A stretch of DNA of 64,000 nucleotides from Hafnia paralvei ATCC 29927. GTDB lineage: Bacteria > Pseudomonadota > Gammaproteobacteria > Enterobacterales > Enterobacteriaceae. Made by a program: the position numbers and the translations under genes. The stretch spans positions 124,001-188,000 of the forward strand of contig NZ_LXET01000046.1 of the NCBI RefSeq assembly GCF_001655005.1, written 5' to 3'. Below, piece after piece: positions 17,125 through 26,374 of the stretch (positions are counted from its first letter, which is position 1; each line of letters starts with the position of its first letter). The notes under the pieces were generated by a model that was not told where the DNA came from, ran no database searches, and saw only the letters and a program-made list of their open reading frames with translations.

Positions 17125-19020
17125 ATGAAAATAGATCGTAACCCTTTTCGTGATTATTCAGCAGAGTCCGCCCTGTTCATTCGCCGTGCTCTCGTTGCGT
17201 TTCTCGGCATTTTGATTCTGTCTGGCATCTTGGTCTTCAATCTGTACCATCTTCAGATTCTGCGCTTCGAAGATTACAAAACCCGTTCCAACGAGAACCG
17301 TATTAAGCTGGTACCCATTGCGCCTAGCCGCGGTATGATTTATGACCGTAATGGCACACCACTTGCGTTTAACCGCACTATTTATCAGCTTGAAGTCATG
17401 CCAGAAAAAGTCGAAGACTTAAAGGCTGAGCTTGAGGCATTGCGCCCCATTGTCGATATCACCGACGAAGATTTAGATAATTTTCAGAAAGAGCGGAAAC
17501 GTTCGCGCCGTTTTACCTCAATTCCAGTGAAAACAGCACTGAATGAAGTTCAGGTGGCACGTTTTGCCGTTAACCAATTCCGTTTCTCCGGTTTTGAAGT
17601 CAAAGGCTATCAGCGCCGTTTCTATCCTTATGGCTCCGCGCTGACTCACGTCATCGGCTACGTATCTAAAATCAACGATAAAGACGTAGAACGATTAGAC
17701 AAAGACGGCAAACTTGCCAACTATGCGGCAACCCATGATATTGGCAAGCTAGGTATCGAGCGCTATTACGAGGATGTTCTGCACGGCAAAACCGGTTATG
17801 AAGAGGTTGAAGTCAACAACCGGGGTCGAGTCATACGCCAACTGCATGAGCAGCCACCACAGGCCGGTAAAGACATTTATCTGACGTTAGATCTCAATCT
17901 TCAGCGTTATCTTGAACAACTGCTGGCAGGCAGTCGCGCAGCCGTGGTCGTCAGCGACCCGCGCACCGGCGGCATTCTGGCGATGGTCTCTAACCCAAGC
18001 TATGACCCTAACCTTTTTGTCGACGGTATCTCCAGCAAGGATTACCAACGCCTGCTCAATGACCCGAACCGTCCGTTAATTAACCGCGCGACCCAAGGGC
18101 TCTATCCACCCGCATCCACGGTGAAACCTTATATTGCCGTTTCTGCACTCAGCGCGGGTGTGATAACCAAAAACTATAGCCTGTTCGATCCAGGTTGGTG
18201 GCAGTTACCTGGCTCTGAAAAACGTTTCCGCGACTGGAAAAAATGGGGGCATGGTCGACTGAATGTCACCAAAGCGCTGGAAGAATCGGCTGACACCTTC
18301 TTCTATCAGGTTGCCTACGATATGGGCATCGATCGCCTGTCTGAATGGCTGAGCAAATTTGGCTACGGTCAGTACACCGGCATCGATCTATCAGAAGAGC
18401 GTTCTGGCCTAATGCCAACACGCGAATGGAAACAGAAACGCTATAAAAAACCGTGGTATCAAGGTGATACCATTCCGGTTGGTATTGGACAGGGCTATTG
18501 GACAGCGACACCGATTCAGATGTCTAAAGCATTGAACACGCTTATCAACGACGGAAACATGAAGGTACCTCACCTGCTGTACAGCACGCGCATCAACGGA
18601 CAGTTGGTGCCTTATAAGCAGCAGGAATCAGTACAGATTGGCGATATCCATTCCGGCTATTGGGAAATAGCCAAAGATGGAATGTATGGTGTAGCCAATC
18701 GCGCCAACGGAACGGCACATAAGTATTTCGCCAATGCGCCGTATAAAATTGCTGCTAAATCAGGTACCGCACAGGTCTTTGGTTATGAAACCTATAACGC
18801 GCATACCTTGGCTGAGCATTTACGCGACCATAAGCTAATGACGGCGTTTGCGCCGTACGATAATCCTCAGGTTTCTGTGGCTATCATTCTGGAGAATGGC
18901 GGCGCAGGGCCCGCAGTAGGGACTATTGTGCGTCAAATTCTCGACCACATTATGCTCGGCGATAACAACACGACGCTCCCAAGTGAAACTGCGCCGCCTC
19001 CGGGCGTTGAAGGCGACTGA
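17125..19020 (+). CDS. mrdA: Penicillin-binding protein 2 (elongasome transpeptidase)
   Basis: 631 aa. Inner-membrane DD-transpeptidase of the rod-shape (elongasome) complex. One N-terminal transmembrane helix (about residues 21-42) precedes the pedestal domain and a C-terminal transpeptidase domain. The catalytic motifs are visible: S331-T-V-K (PPASTVKPY), SAD at 388-390 and KSGT at 545-548. ATG 17125 gives MKIDRNPFRDYSAESALF, matching the family start. It pairs with RodA, encoded 19 bp downstream. Confidence 0.97.
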   Translation: MKIDRNPFRDYSAESALFIRRALVAFLGILILSGILVFNLYHLQILRFEDYKTRSNENRIKLVPIAPSRGMIYDRNGTPLAFNRTIYQLEVMPEKVEDLKAELEALRPIVDITDEDLDNFQKERKRSRRFTSIPVKTALNEVQVARFAVNQFRFSGFEVKGYQRRFYPYGSALTHVIGYVSKINDKDVERLDKDGKLANYAATHDIGKLGIERYYEDVLHGKTGYEEVEVNNRGRVIRQLHEQPPQAGKDIYLTLDLNLQRYLEQLLAGSRAAVVVSDPRTGGILAMVSNPSYDPNLFVDGISSKDYQRLLNDPNRPLINRATQGLYPPASTVKPYIAVSALSAGVITKNYSLFDPGWWQLPGSEKRFRDWKKWGHGRLNVTKALEESADTFFYQVAYDMGIDRLSEWLSKFGYGQYTGIDLSEERSGLMPTREWKQKRYKKPWYQGDTIPVGIGQGYWTATPIQMSKALNTLINDGNMKVPHLLYSTRINGQLVPYKQQESVQIGDIHSGYWEIAKDGMYGVANRANGTAHKYFANAPYKIAAKSGTAQVFGYETYNAHTLAEHLRDHKLMTAFAPYDNPQVSVAIILENGGAGPAVGTIVRQILDHIMLGDNNTTLPSETAPPPGVEGD

Positions 19021-19039
19021 TGAGGCATACAGGCTAATC

Positions 19040-20152
19040 ATGACAGAAAACCAACAGAAACGTTCTATTTGGGCGAAGATGCATATCGACCTGCCTTTTT
19101 TGCTCTGCATTCTCTCCATTCTGGCCTATAGCGCCTTTGTCATGTGGAGCGCCAGCGGGCAAGATGTTGACATGATGGAGCGAAAAATCGGTCAGATCTT
19201 TATGGGCCTGTGCGTTATGCTGGTTATGGCTCAAATACCACCGCGTGTATATGAAAGTTGGGCGCCCTATCTTTATGTATTCTGCGTTATCTTGCTGATT
19301 CTGGTCGATGCCTTCGGCCAGATTAGTAAAGGGGCGCAGCGCTGGCTGGATCTGGGCTTTGTCCGTTTTCAGCCGTCAGAGATTGCAAAAATTGCCGTGC
19401 CTTTGATGGTCGCTCGGTTTATCAACCGCGACGTTTGTCCCCCCTCGCTAAAAAATACCGGCATTGCACTGATTCTGATATTTATGCCTACGCTGCTGGT
19501 TGCAGCTCAACCCGATCTGGGAACCTCCATTTTGGTTGCCGCATCCGGTCTGTTTATCCTCTTCCTTGCAGGACTCAGTTGGCGCTTGATTCTGGTCGCA
19601 GTAGTCTTAGTTGCAGCCTTTATTCCGATTTTGTGGTTCTTCCTGATGCACGACTATCAGCAGGCTCGCGTCATGATGCTGCTCGACCCTGAAAGCGATC
19701 CACTGGGCGCGGGCTACCACATTATCCAATCCAAAATCGCTATTGGCTCTGGTGGGTTTGGGGGTAAAGGCTGGCTGCATGGTACCCAGTCACAGTTGGA
19801 GTTCTTACCAGAGCGTCACACCGACTTTATCTTTGCCGTACTGGCTGAAGAGTTGGGTCTGGTAGGTGTTCTCGTTCTACTTGGGCTGTATCTGCTAACC
19901 ATTATGCGCGGGCTGATGATTGCGGCAAAAGCGCAAACCACCTTCGGCCGCGTCATGGTGGGGGGTTTAATGTTGATTTTATTCGTTTATGTTTTCGTGA
20001 ATATCGGCATGGTGAGTGGAATTTTGCCCGTGGTTGGCGTACCTTTGCCACTGGTCAGCTATGGCGGTTCCGCCCTGATCGTGCTTATGGCCGGGTTTGG
20101 TATCGTAATGTCGATCCATACTCACAGAAAAATGTTATCTAAGAATCTATAG
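19040..20152 (+). CDS. mrdB: Rod-shape SEDS glycosyltransferase RodA (MrdB)
   Basis: 370-aa multi-pass membrane protein of the SEDS family, which polymerises peptidoglycan with PBP2. Conserved SEDS segments: SKGAQRWLDLGFVRFQPSEIAKI, AAQPDLGTSILV, FLPERHTDFIFAVLAEELG and VPLPLVSYGGSALIVLMAGFGIVMSIHTHRKML. ATG 19040 (MTENQQKRSIWAKMHIDLP) aligns with the E. coli start. It sits in mrdA-mrdB-rlpA, with rlpA 8 bp downstream. Confidence 0.97.
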   Translation: MTENQQKRSIWAKMHIDLPFLLCILSILAYSAFVMWSASGQDVDMMERKIGQIFMGLCVMLVMAQIPPRVYESWAPYLYVFCVILLILVDAFGQISKGAQRWLDLGFVRFQPSEIAKIAVPLMVARFINRDVCPPSLKNTGIALILIFMPTLLVAAQPDLGTSILVAASGLFILFLAGLSWRLILVAVVLVAAFIPILWFFLMHDYQQARVMMLLDPESDPLGAGYHIIQSKIAIGSGGFGGKGWLHGTQSQLEFLPERHTDFIFAVLAEELGLVGVLVLLGLYLLTIMRGLMIAAKAQTTFGRVMVGGLMLILFVYVFVNIGMVSGILPVVGVPLPLVSYGGSALIVLMAGFGIVMSIHTHRKMLSKNL

Positions 20153-20160
20153 AGGTCGCG

Positions 20161-21258
20161 ATGCGAATGGCGCATAAATCATGGCTTAGTGCTGGTTTAC
20201 TCAGTCTGTTTCTGGCGGGCTGTACCAACACCACAACCACCGAGACCCCGGCTCCCCAGCAGCCTGCGTATAACGGCCCGGTAGAGGAAATCAGCGGTGC
20301 TGAACCGCGCTATGAACCCTTTAATCCGGCAACCAGTCAGGATTACAGCGTTAACGGTACCCAATATAAAGTCGTGCAAGATCCGTCTAACTTCTCACAG
20401 GTGGGTTACGCGACGTCCTATGGGGAAGAGAACGGCGGCAACATGACCGCTATCGGTGAACAGTTTGATCCGAATGCCATGACAGCGGCTCACGCAACGC
20501 TGCCGCTGCCAAGCTACGTACGCGTTACCAACTTAGCTAACGGACGCCGTTTAGTCGTTCGACTGAACGATCGTGGCCCATACACTGCGGGTAAAGTGAT
20601 CGATCTCTCCCGCGCGGCGGCCGATCGCCTGAATATTTCAAATAATACGAAAGTCCGTATCGACTTTATTAGCGTAGCGCCAGACGGCACGATGTCAGGC
20701 CCAGGAACGATTGGCACCACGATTGCGAAGCAGAGCTATGCCCTACCCGCTCGCCCAACGATTGGCCAAGAAACCACACAGGTTTCCATGAGTCCATCGG
20801 CATCAGATACTCAAGTCGCCGTACGCCCTGTGGCAAATCCAACGCCTGCGACCATGAATAACGATGACAACATGCCGGTTTCTGCGCCAGCAAGCAACAG
20901 CACTGGTTTCTTGGGCGCACCTCAGCCATTGCGCACTGGCGTACTGGAAGGAACTGAACCGGTCACATCTCCGGCTCCGGCAGCGGTTGCCGCCCCTGCT
21001 GCGGTAGCAGCGTCGACGACTGCTTCCGCCAATGGCAAATTTATGGTGCAGGTTGGTGCGGTCAGCGATGGTGCCCGTGCGCAACAATGGCAGCAGAAGT
21101 TAAGCCAACAATTTGGCGTACCAGGTAAAGTATCACCTAATGGTGCGATGTATCGTGTGCAACTGGGGCCATTCAGTAGTCGTCAAGAAGCCGCTGCGTT
21201 ACAACAGCGTCTCGCCAGCGAAGCACAGCAGCAATCGTTTATTGCCAGCGCACAGTAA
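20161..21258 (+). CDS. rlpA: Septal-ring lipoprotein / lytic transglycosylase RlpA
   Basis: 365 aa. A lipoprotein signal peptide with LFLAGC is followed by a double-psi beta-barrel domain (QVGYATSYGEENGG through VRLNDRGPYTAGKVIDLSRAAADRLN), a long Ala/Pro/Thr-rich linker (about 190-285) and a C-terminal SPOR domain (KFMVQVGAVSDGARAQQWQQKL to the end) that binds denuded glycan at the septum. RlpA of some species cleaves naked glycan; E. coli RlpA activity is unclear. It directly follows mrdB with GAGGTCGCG before ATG. Confidence 0.93.
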   Translation: MRMAHKSWLSAGLLSLFLAGCTNTTTTETPAPQQPAYNGPVEEISGAEPRYEPFNPATSQDYSVNGTQYKVVQDPSNFSQVGYATSYGEENGGNMTAIGEQFDPNAMTAAHATLPLPSYVRVTNLANGRRLVVRLNDRGPYTAGKVIDLSRAAADRLNISNNTKVRIDFISVAPDGTMSGPGTIGTTIAKQSYALPARPTIGQETTQVSMSPSASDTQVAVRPVANPTPATMNNDDNMPVSAPASNSTGFLGAPQPLRTGVLEGTEPVTSPAPAAVAAPAAVAASTTASANGKFMVQVGAVSDGARAQQWQQKLSQQFGVPGKVSPNGAMYRVQLGPFSSRQEAAALQQRLASEAQQQSFIASAQ

Positions 21259-21421
21259 ATATACATACCTCATCTAAATGGTGGGGTATGCAATAATTAG
21301 TCACACATTGCCTCTGTAAAGAGGCGCGATTAAGCCTTGTTCGGGTATGAACGATAAATCGGCTTCTGTTATAGTGTGGCTCGTTTTTTTCACTTTATTC
21401 ACGGATGTTGTAGTCCCTATC

Positions 21422-22633
21422 ATGAAATACAATTTTGCTTCCCGTTCGATAAAACGCATTGCGCTCAGCAGCCTTCTCGCCATTGGTATGGTCAATGTAG
21501 TTCATGCTGACGACGTTAATCTTAAGACCATGATCCCAGGCGTGCCGCAGATCGATGCGGAAGCGTATATCCTGATTGATTACAACTCAGGTAAAGTTTT
21601 GGCGGAGTCTAACGCTGACGCTCGTCGAAACCCTGCTAGCCTGACAAAAATGATGACCAGTTATGTTATTGGTCAGGCAATGAAAGCCGGTAAGTTCACT
21701 GAGAATGATGTTGTGACCGTTGGACAAGATGCTTGGGCGACCGGTAATCCAGTGTTCAAAGGCTCATCTCTGATGTTCCTGAAACCAGGCGATCGCGTTC
21801 CTGTCTCTCTGCTGATCCGCGGTATCAATCTGCAATCGGGTAACGACGCTTGTGTTGCAATGGCGGATTACGTTGCTGGCAGTCAAGACGCTTTTGTTGG
21901 TTTGATGAACAACTACGTTAAGGCTCTGGGTTTGCAGAACACTCATTTCCAGACCGTACACGGCTTAGATGCTGATGGGCAGTACAGCTCAGCTCGCGAT
22001 ATGGCATTGATTGGTCAGGCTCTTATTCGTGATGTACCAAACGAGTACGCTATCTACAAAGAGAAAGAGTTCACGTTTAACAACATTCGTCAGATGAACC
22101 GCAATGGTCTGCTGTGGGATACCAGCATGAACGTTGATGGTATCAAAACCGGTCATACCGAGTCTGCAGGCTTTAATCTGGTCGCGTCTGCAACCGAAGG
22201 TCAGATGCGCTTAATTTCTGCCGTACTGGGTGGGCACACCAGCAAAGGCCGTGAAAGCGAAAGTAAAAAACTGCTGACTTGGGGCTTCCGTTTCTTCGAA
22301 ACCGTTTCTCCATTGAAAGCTGGCCGTGAATTCGCTTCTGAGCCAGTATGGTTTGGTGATACCGATCGCGCACAGCTCGGCGTCGATAAAGATGTCTACC
22401 TGACAATCCCTCGCGGCCGCATGAAAGATTTGAAAGCAAGCTACACGCTGAACTCAACCGAACTTGATGCGCCTCTGGCAAAAAATCAGGTCGTGGGCAC
22501 CATCAACTTCCAACTTGATGGTAAAACTATCGAACAGCGTCCATTAGTGGTGCTCAACGAAGTGCAAGAAGGTGGTTTCTTCAGTCGTATGATCGACCAT
22601 ATCAAACTGATGTTCCATCGTTGGTTTGGTTAA
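21422..22633 (+). CDS. dacA: D-alanyl-D-alanine carboxypeptidase DacA (PBP5)
   Basis: 403 aa. It removes the terminal D-Ala from peptidoglycan stem peptides. The signal peptide ends at about residue 29 (VVHA/DDVN). Penicillin-binding motifs: S73-LTK76, S139-GN141 and K242-TG. The protein closes with an amphipathic membrane anchor (FFSRMIDHIKLMFHRWFG). ATG 21422 (MKYNFASRSIKRIAL) was chosen because it gives a proper signal peptide; a 25-residue upstream extension contains unrelated sequence. It has its own upstream region (21259-21421). Confidence 0.97.
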   Translation: MKYNFASRSIKRIALSSLLAIGMVNVVHADDVNLKTMIPGVPQIDAEAYILIDYNSGKVLAESNADARRNPASLTKMMTSYVIGQAMKAGKFTENDVVTVGQDAWATGNPVFKGSSLMFLKPGDRVPVSLLIRGINLQSGNDACVAMADYVAGSQDAFVGLMNNYVKALGLQNTHFQTVHGLDADGQYSSARDMALIGQALIRDVPNEYAIYKEKEFTFNNIRQMNRNGLLWDTSMNVDGIKTGHTESAGFNLVASATEGQMRLISAVLGGHTSKGRESESKKLLTWGFRFFETVSPLKAGREFASEPVWFGDTDRAQLGVDKDVYLTIPRGRMKDLKASYTLNSTELDAPLAKNQVVGTINFQLDGKTIEQRPLVVLNEVQEGGFFSRMIDHIKLMFHRWFG

Positions 22634-22681
22634 TCCAGCCTCTTGAAAGCGGGAAATTTCATCCCCATATAATGAATAACA

Positions 22682-22707
22682 ATAACTCCCGCTCCGGCGG
22701 GAGTTAT
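22682..22707 (+). terminator. Stem-loop between dacA and ybeD
   Basis: Perfect 11-bp stem ATAACTCCCGC/GCGGGAGTTAT with a TCCG tetraloop, followed by AATTTAT. The stem is very stable but the U-run is poor, so it may act as a 3'-end stabiliser or a partial terminator. Confidence 0.6.
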
Positions 22708-22742
22708 AATTTATAGATTGAAGCAAAATGCTGGAGCGCAAC

Positions 22743-23006
22743 ATGAAAACTAAACTGAATGAACTGCTCGAATTTCCTTGCTCTTTTACCTATAGAGTAT
22801 TGGGTTTAGCGCAGCCTGAGCTGGTCGATCAGGTGGTCGAAGTGGTGCAGCGCCATGCACCTGGTGATTATCAGCCACAGGTTAAGCCAAGCAGCAAAGG
22901 CACCTACCACTCCGTCGCGATTACAATTAATGCGACTCATATTGAGCAGGTAGAAACGCTGTATGAAGAACTGGGTAAAATCGAAATCGTACGTACCGTA
23001 TTGTAA
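22743..23006 (+). CDS. ybeD: YbeD, DUF493 regulatory-fold protein
   Basis: 87 aa, near-identical in type to E. coli YbeD (MKTKLNELLEFPCSFTYRVLG... HYxxV replaced by YHSVAITINATHIEQVETLYEELGKIEIVRTVL). The fold resembles ACT-like allosteric domains. Function is not established; its conserved position before lipB has suggested a link to lipoate metabolism. ATG 22743 is the family start; an in-frame ATG at 22728 is less likely. Confidence 0.93.
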   Translation: MKTKLNELLEFPCSFTYRVLGLAQPELVDQVVEVVQRHAPGDYQPQVKPSSKGTYHSVAITINATHIEQVETLYEELGKIEIVRTVL

Positions 23007-23051
23007 TTACAGTTTTTTAACGTTATCTCCCTGCATCAAGTATGCAGGCTA

Positions 23052-23096
23052 AGCGGCTCGATGAGGCATGATTGCTTTATTGAGCCGCTTTTTTTT
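23052..23096 (+). terminator. Rho-independent terminator after ybeD
   Basis: Stem AGCGGCTC (23052-23059)/GAGCCGCT (23082-23089), extended by AT pairs, followed by a run of seven to eight T. Separates ybeD from the lipB-lipA unit. Confidence 0.85.
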
Positions 23097-23161
23097 GAAC
23101 GATCAGCACTGGTCGCTGAGGGTGCATCTCGGTATAATGGCTTTACCAATTTTGTAACCGG

Positions 23162-23833
23162 ATGATGACTCGTTTGCAACAAGACAAGATCATACTGCGT
23201 CAACTAGGGTTGCAGCCCTATGTTCCCGTATCACAAGCCATGCATACTTTTACCGACCAGCGCACAGAAAGTACGCCCGATGAGCTCTGGTTAGTGCAAC
23301 ATCATCCGGTATTTACACAAGGTCAGGCAGGCAAAGCCGAGCACGTATTGGCTGCAGGAGACATTCCTGTGATCCAAAGCGATCGCGGTGGCCAAGTCAC
23401 TTATCATGGCCCTGGCCAGCAGGTGATGTATGTCCTTGTCGATTTGAAACGTAACAAATTTGGCGTTCGCCAACTGGTGACCGCGATAGAGCAAACCGTC
23501 GTTAACACGCTTGAAAAGTTCAGCATCGAGGCACATGCCAGAGCTGATGCTCCCGGTGTTTACGTGGGTGAAAAAAAGATTTGCTCGCTGGGATTACGCA
23601 TCCGTAAAGGTTGCTCATTCCACGGGCTGGCGCTGAATACCGCCATGGATCTCGGCCCATTTAGCCGGATTAACCCTTGTGGTTACGCAGGCATGCAAAT
23701 GACACAGATCAGCGCACTGAACCCCGACGTTACGCTGGAAAACGTACAGTCGGTACTGGTCGAGCAATTTATTCAAATACTGGGCTATCAATCAGCCGAG
23801 TTAAGCAACTGGAACCCGCACGATTATGAGTAA
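23162..23833 (+). CDS. lipB: Octanoyl-[ACP]:protein N-octanoyltransferase LipB
   Basis: 223 aa. It moves octanoate from acyl carrier protein to lipoyl domains, the first step of lipoate synthesis. RGGQVTYHGPGQQVMYVL and the Lys of GEKKICSLGLRIR with the nucleophile Cys of INPCGYAGM are present. The start could be ATG 23162, ATG 23165 or TTG 23174; the last gives the N-terminus closest to E. coli LipB, while 23162 gives the longest protein and is listed. Its stop overlaps the start of lipA by 8 bp. Confidence 0.95.
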   Translation: MMTRLQQDKIILRQLGLQPYVPVSQAMHTFTDQRTESTPDELWLVQHHPVFTQGQAGKAEHVLAAGDIPVIQSDRGGQVTYHGPGQQVMYVLVDLKRNKFGVRQLVTAIEQTVVNTLEKFSIEAHARADAPGVYVGEKKICSLGLRIRKGCSFHGLALNTAMDLGPFSRINPCGYAGMQMTQISALNPDVTLENVQSVLVEQFIQILGYQSAELSNWNPHDYE

Positions 23834-24791
23834 ACCAATTCTGATGGAACGCGGCGTCAAATACCGTGACGCAGACAAAATGGCCCTTATCCCAGTGAAA
23901 ACAGTGGCCGTAGAAAGAGAACAGCTGCTGCGCAAACCTGAGTGGATGAAAATCAAACTCCCCGCGGATTCCAGTCGTATTCAAGGTATTAAAGCGGCCA
24001 TGCGTAAAAATGGCCTGCATTCCGTCTGTGAAGAAGCCTCCTGCCCTAACTTGGCTGAATGCTTCAACCACGGTACGGCCACCTTTATGATTTTAGGGGC
24101 TATCTGTACCCGCCGCTGTCCGTTCTGCGATGTTGCACATGGTCGCCCAGTTGCGCCAGATGCCAATGAACCAGAAAAACTAGCACAAACTATTGCTGAT
24201 ATGGGGCTGCGTTACGTGGTCATCACCTCCGTTGACCGCGACGATTTGCGCGACGGCGGTGCTCAACATTTTGCCGACTGTATCCGTGCCATTCGAGCCA
24301 AAAACCCGACCATTCGTATCGAAACGTTGGTGCCGGACTTCCGCGGCCGCATGGAACGTGCACTAGATATTTTAACGGAAACACCACCGGACGTGTTTAA
24401 CCACAACCTTGAGAACGTTCCGCGTATCTATCGCCAAGTACGTCCAGGTGCTGATTACAACTGGTCATTGAAGCTGCTCGAGAACTTCAAAGCGGCACAT
24501 CCAGAGATTCCAACCAAGTCCGGTCTGATGGTAGGCTTGGGGGAAACAAATGAGGAAATCATCGAAGTGATGCGCGATCTGCGTGCACGCGGAGTCACGA
24601 TGCTAACTCTCGGCCAATATCTGCAGCCGAGTCGCCACCACCTACCGGTACAGCGCTACGTAAGCCCTGACGAATTTGAAGAGATGAAAGCAGAAGCTAT
24701 GGCTATGGGCTTTACCCATGCTGCTTGTGGCCCGTTCGTACGATCTTCTTACCACGCAGACTTGCAGGCCAAGGGCGTCGAAGTGAAGTAA
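23826..24791 (+). CDS. lipA: Lipoyl synthase LipA
   Basis: 321-aa radical-SAM enzyme that inserts two sulfurs into octanoyl-lipoyl domains. Both cluster motifs are in place: auxiliary [4Fe-4S] cysteines C68, C73, C79 (CEEASCPNLAEC) and radical-SAM C94, C98, C101 (CTRRCPFC). The C-terminal RSSYHA serine ligand to the auxiliary cluster is also present. ATG 23826 lies inside the end of lipB, so the two lipoate enzymes are translationally coupled. In E. coli K-12 a LysR-type gene lies between them. Confidence 0.97.
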   Translation: MSKPILMERGVKYRDADKMALIPVKTVAVEREQLLRKPEWMKIKLPADSSRIQGIKAAMRKNGLHSVCEEASCPNLAECFNHGTATFMILGAICTRRCPFCDVAHGRPVAPDANEPEKLAQTIADMGLRYVVITSVDRDDLRDGGAQHFADCIRAIRAKNPTIRIETLVPDFRGRMERALDILTETPPDVFNHNLENVPRIYRQVRPGADYNWSLKLLENFKAAHPEIPTKSGLMVGLGETNEEIIEVMRDLRARGVTMLTLGQYLQPSRHHLPVQRYVSPDEFEEMKAEAMAMGFTHAACGPFVRSSYHADLQAKGVEVK

Positions 24792-24852
24792 TACCCAGTC
24801 TGTTTCTGTAGACATATTTTTTTACAAGAGAACAGGACTACAGCCAGAATCC

Positions 24853-24889
24853 ATGAGGCCAGAGCAAATATCTCTGCGGCCTCATTTCT
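24853..24889 (+). terminator. Terminator of lipBA
   Basis: ATGAGGCC (24853-24860) pairs with GGCCTCAT (24878-24885), with an inner AGAG/CTCT stem, followed by TTCT. Confidence 0.6.
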
Positions 24890-24903
24890 AGCAAACTATA
24901 TAG

Positions 24904-24940
24904 AAAAAACCGTAGAAGGCTCACTCTCTACGGTTTTTTT
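24904..24940. terminator. Bidirectional terminator between lipA and tatE
   Basis: A6-ACCGTAGA (24904-24916) pairs with TCTACGGT-T6 (24927-24940). U-runs form on both strands, serving lipA (+) and tatE (-). Confidence 0.85.
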
Positions 24941-24972
24941 ATTGGCTACTCAGCTACCGCTGAAAAACCGAA

Positions 24973-25170
24973 TCAGTCTTTATGGTCAACGCGGGGTGCA
25001 GCACTATCGGCATCTGCACCTGATTTTGCTGAGTCATCATTCATGGCTTTCTTAAAGCCTTTCAACGCAGCCCCCAAGTCTGAACCCAGAGTACGCAGCT
25101 TGTTAGTGCCAAACAGCAAAACAATCAGAACCGCAATCACCAGCAATTTGGTAATACTGATACCTTCCAT
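24973..25170 (-). CDS. tatE: Twin-arginine translocase subunit TatE
   Basis: 65 aa, TatA/E family. An N-terminal membrane helix (ISITKLLVIAVLIVLLFGTNKL) with the hinge and amphipathic helix LRTLGSDLGAALKGFKKAMNDD and a polar tail. It forms part of the Tat pore that exports folded proteins, largely redundant with TatA. ATG 25170 follows AAGAAGG with good spacing and gives MEGISITKLL, one residue from the E. coli form. Same map position as E. coli tatE. Confidence 0.95.
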   Translation of the reverse strand: MEGISITKLLVIAVLIVLLFGTNKLRTLGSDLGAALKGFKKAMNDDSAKSGADADSAAPRVDHKD

Positions 25171-25287
25171 AAACACCTTCTTAATGAATACATCAGACGA
25201 CAGAGCCGACTGACTAAAAAACGTTCTTCATAATTTATCTATTAATATCCAATTTAGCCCTATTAGCAATGTGAATATGTAACAGAG

Positions 25288-26265
25288 TTAGACGTCGCTT
25301 AACGGATTGTTCTGCGAAAAACGGCGGCGATAAACTGAAGGCGATATCCCTAAATGTTGGCGAAAAGCTTGCCGAAAACCTTCGCTGGTTGAGAAACCAC
25401 ACATCTCGGCAACGGACTCAATGTGTTTATTACCCAATTCCAGTTGCTCACATGCCAGCGACATTCGAGCCTGCTGAAGCCAACTTGCGGGGGACATCCC
25501 CAATGACGTTGCGAAACGCCGAGCCAAAGTCCGCTCACTCATATTAGATTCACGAGCCATCATTTTCACGCTCCACGATAAATGCAGGCTGGTTTGTACT
25601 TTCTCTAACAGCAGGTACAGACCATCATGTGTTTTCACCTCTAGAGAATGCGCAATAAACTGCTTTTGTCCCCCACTACGCTGAGGAGCCATAACCAGTC
25701 TGCGCGCCACTCGATTCGCGATTTGTACCCCAAAATCCTTGGAAACCAGATATAAGCAGGCATCAATCCCTGCCGCGCTCCCCGCCGAAGTCATTATCTG
25801 TCCGCTATCAACGTAGAGTACATCGGCATCAACCTGAACATCCGGATAACGTTCAGCTAACTGTTGGCAATAACGCCAATGAGTGGTGACTCGCTTACCC
25901 GAGAGTATCCCCGCGGCTGCTAATACAAAAATACCCGAGCAGATAGTAATAAAACGCACGCCGCGCTTATATGCGGCTCGCACAGCCTCTAATAATGCTG
26001 GCGGCGGTGGTACGTCATTCCCGCGCCATCCAGGAATGACAATAGTATTGGCCTGCGCTAAGTATTCAAGCCCGTGCTCAGCCAACATCGTCACGCCGTT
26101 GGTGGTTCGCATGGGCCCATCGTCAACACCTACCACGCAGTGCTGATACCATGGGAAATCGAATTCGGGACGCGGCAAAGCAAAAATCTCTAGCGCAATA
26201 CCGAATTCAAAACTACATAAGCCATCGTAGGCTAAGGTTGCTACTAAACCAGGGTTTCTATCCAT
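25288..26265 (-). CDS. ftrA: FtrA-like transcriptional regulator (DJ-1/PfpI plus AraC HTH)
   Basis: 325 aa. The N-terminal DJ-1/PfpI amidotransferase-like domain (about 1-190) has the nucleophile-elbow region FITICSGIFVLAAAGILSGKRVTTHW. A C-terminal AraC-type double helix-turn-helix (about 215-320) ends in GFSTSEGFRQAFRQHLGISPSVYRRRF. The GlxA/FtrA family are cytoplasmic activators with unknown ligands. It is divergent from a rhodanese gene with a 109-bp shared promoter region, a pairing I recall for FtrA in other proteobacteria; the rhodanese is the probable target. The symbol is by similarity. Confidence 0.8.
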   Translation of the reverse strand: MDRNPGLVATLAYDGLCSFEFGIALEIFALPRPEFDFPWYQHCVVGVDDGPMRTTNGVTMLAEHGLEYLAQANTIVIPGWRGNDVPPPPALLEAVRAAYKRGVRFITICSGIFVLAAAGILSGKRVTTHWRYCQQLAERYPDVQVDADVLYVDSGQIMTSAGSAAGIDACLYLVSKDFGVQIANRVARRLVMAPQRSGGQKQFIAHSLEVKTHDGLYLLLEKVQTSLHLSWSVKMMARESNMSERTLARRFATSLGMSPASWLQQARMSLACEQLELGNKHIESVAEMCGFSTSEGFRQAFRQHLGISPSVYRRRFSQNNPLSDV

Positions 26266-26374
26266 AGGGGTCAATGATTGGCAGGTTTACTGGGAAATAT
26301 GGCATATTTGCCACTGTAAGCAAGGCTGGATGAACAATACAGTAGTCACTCATTCAACCGAGGGAGTTTAGACG

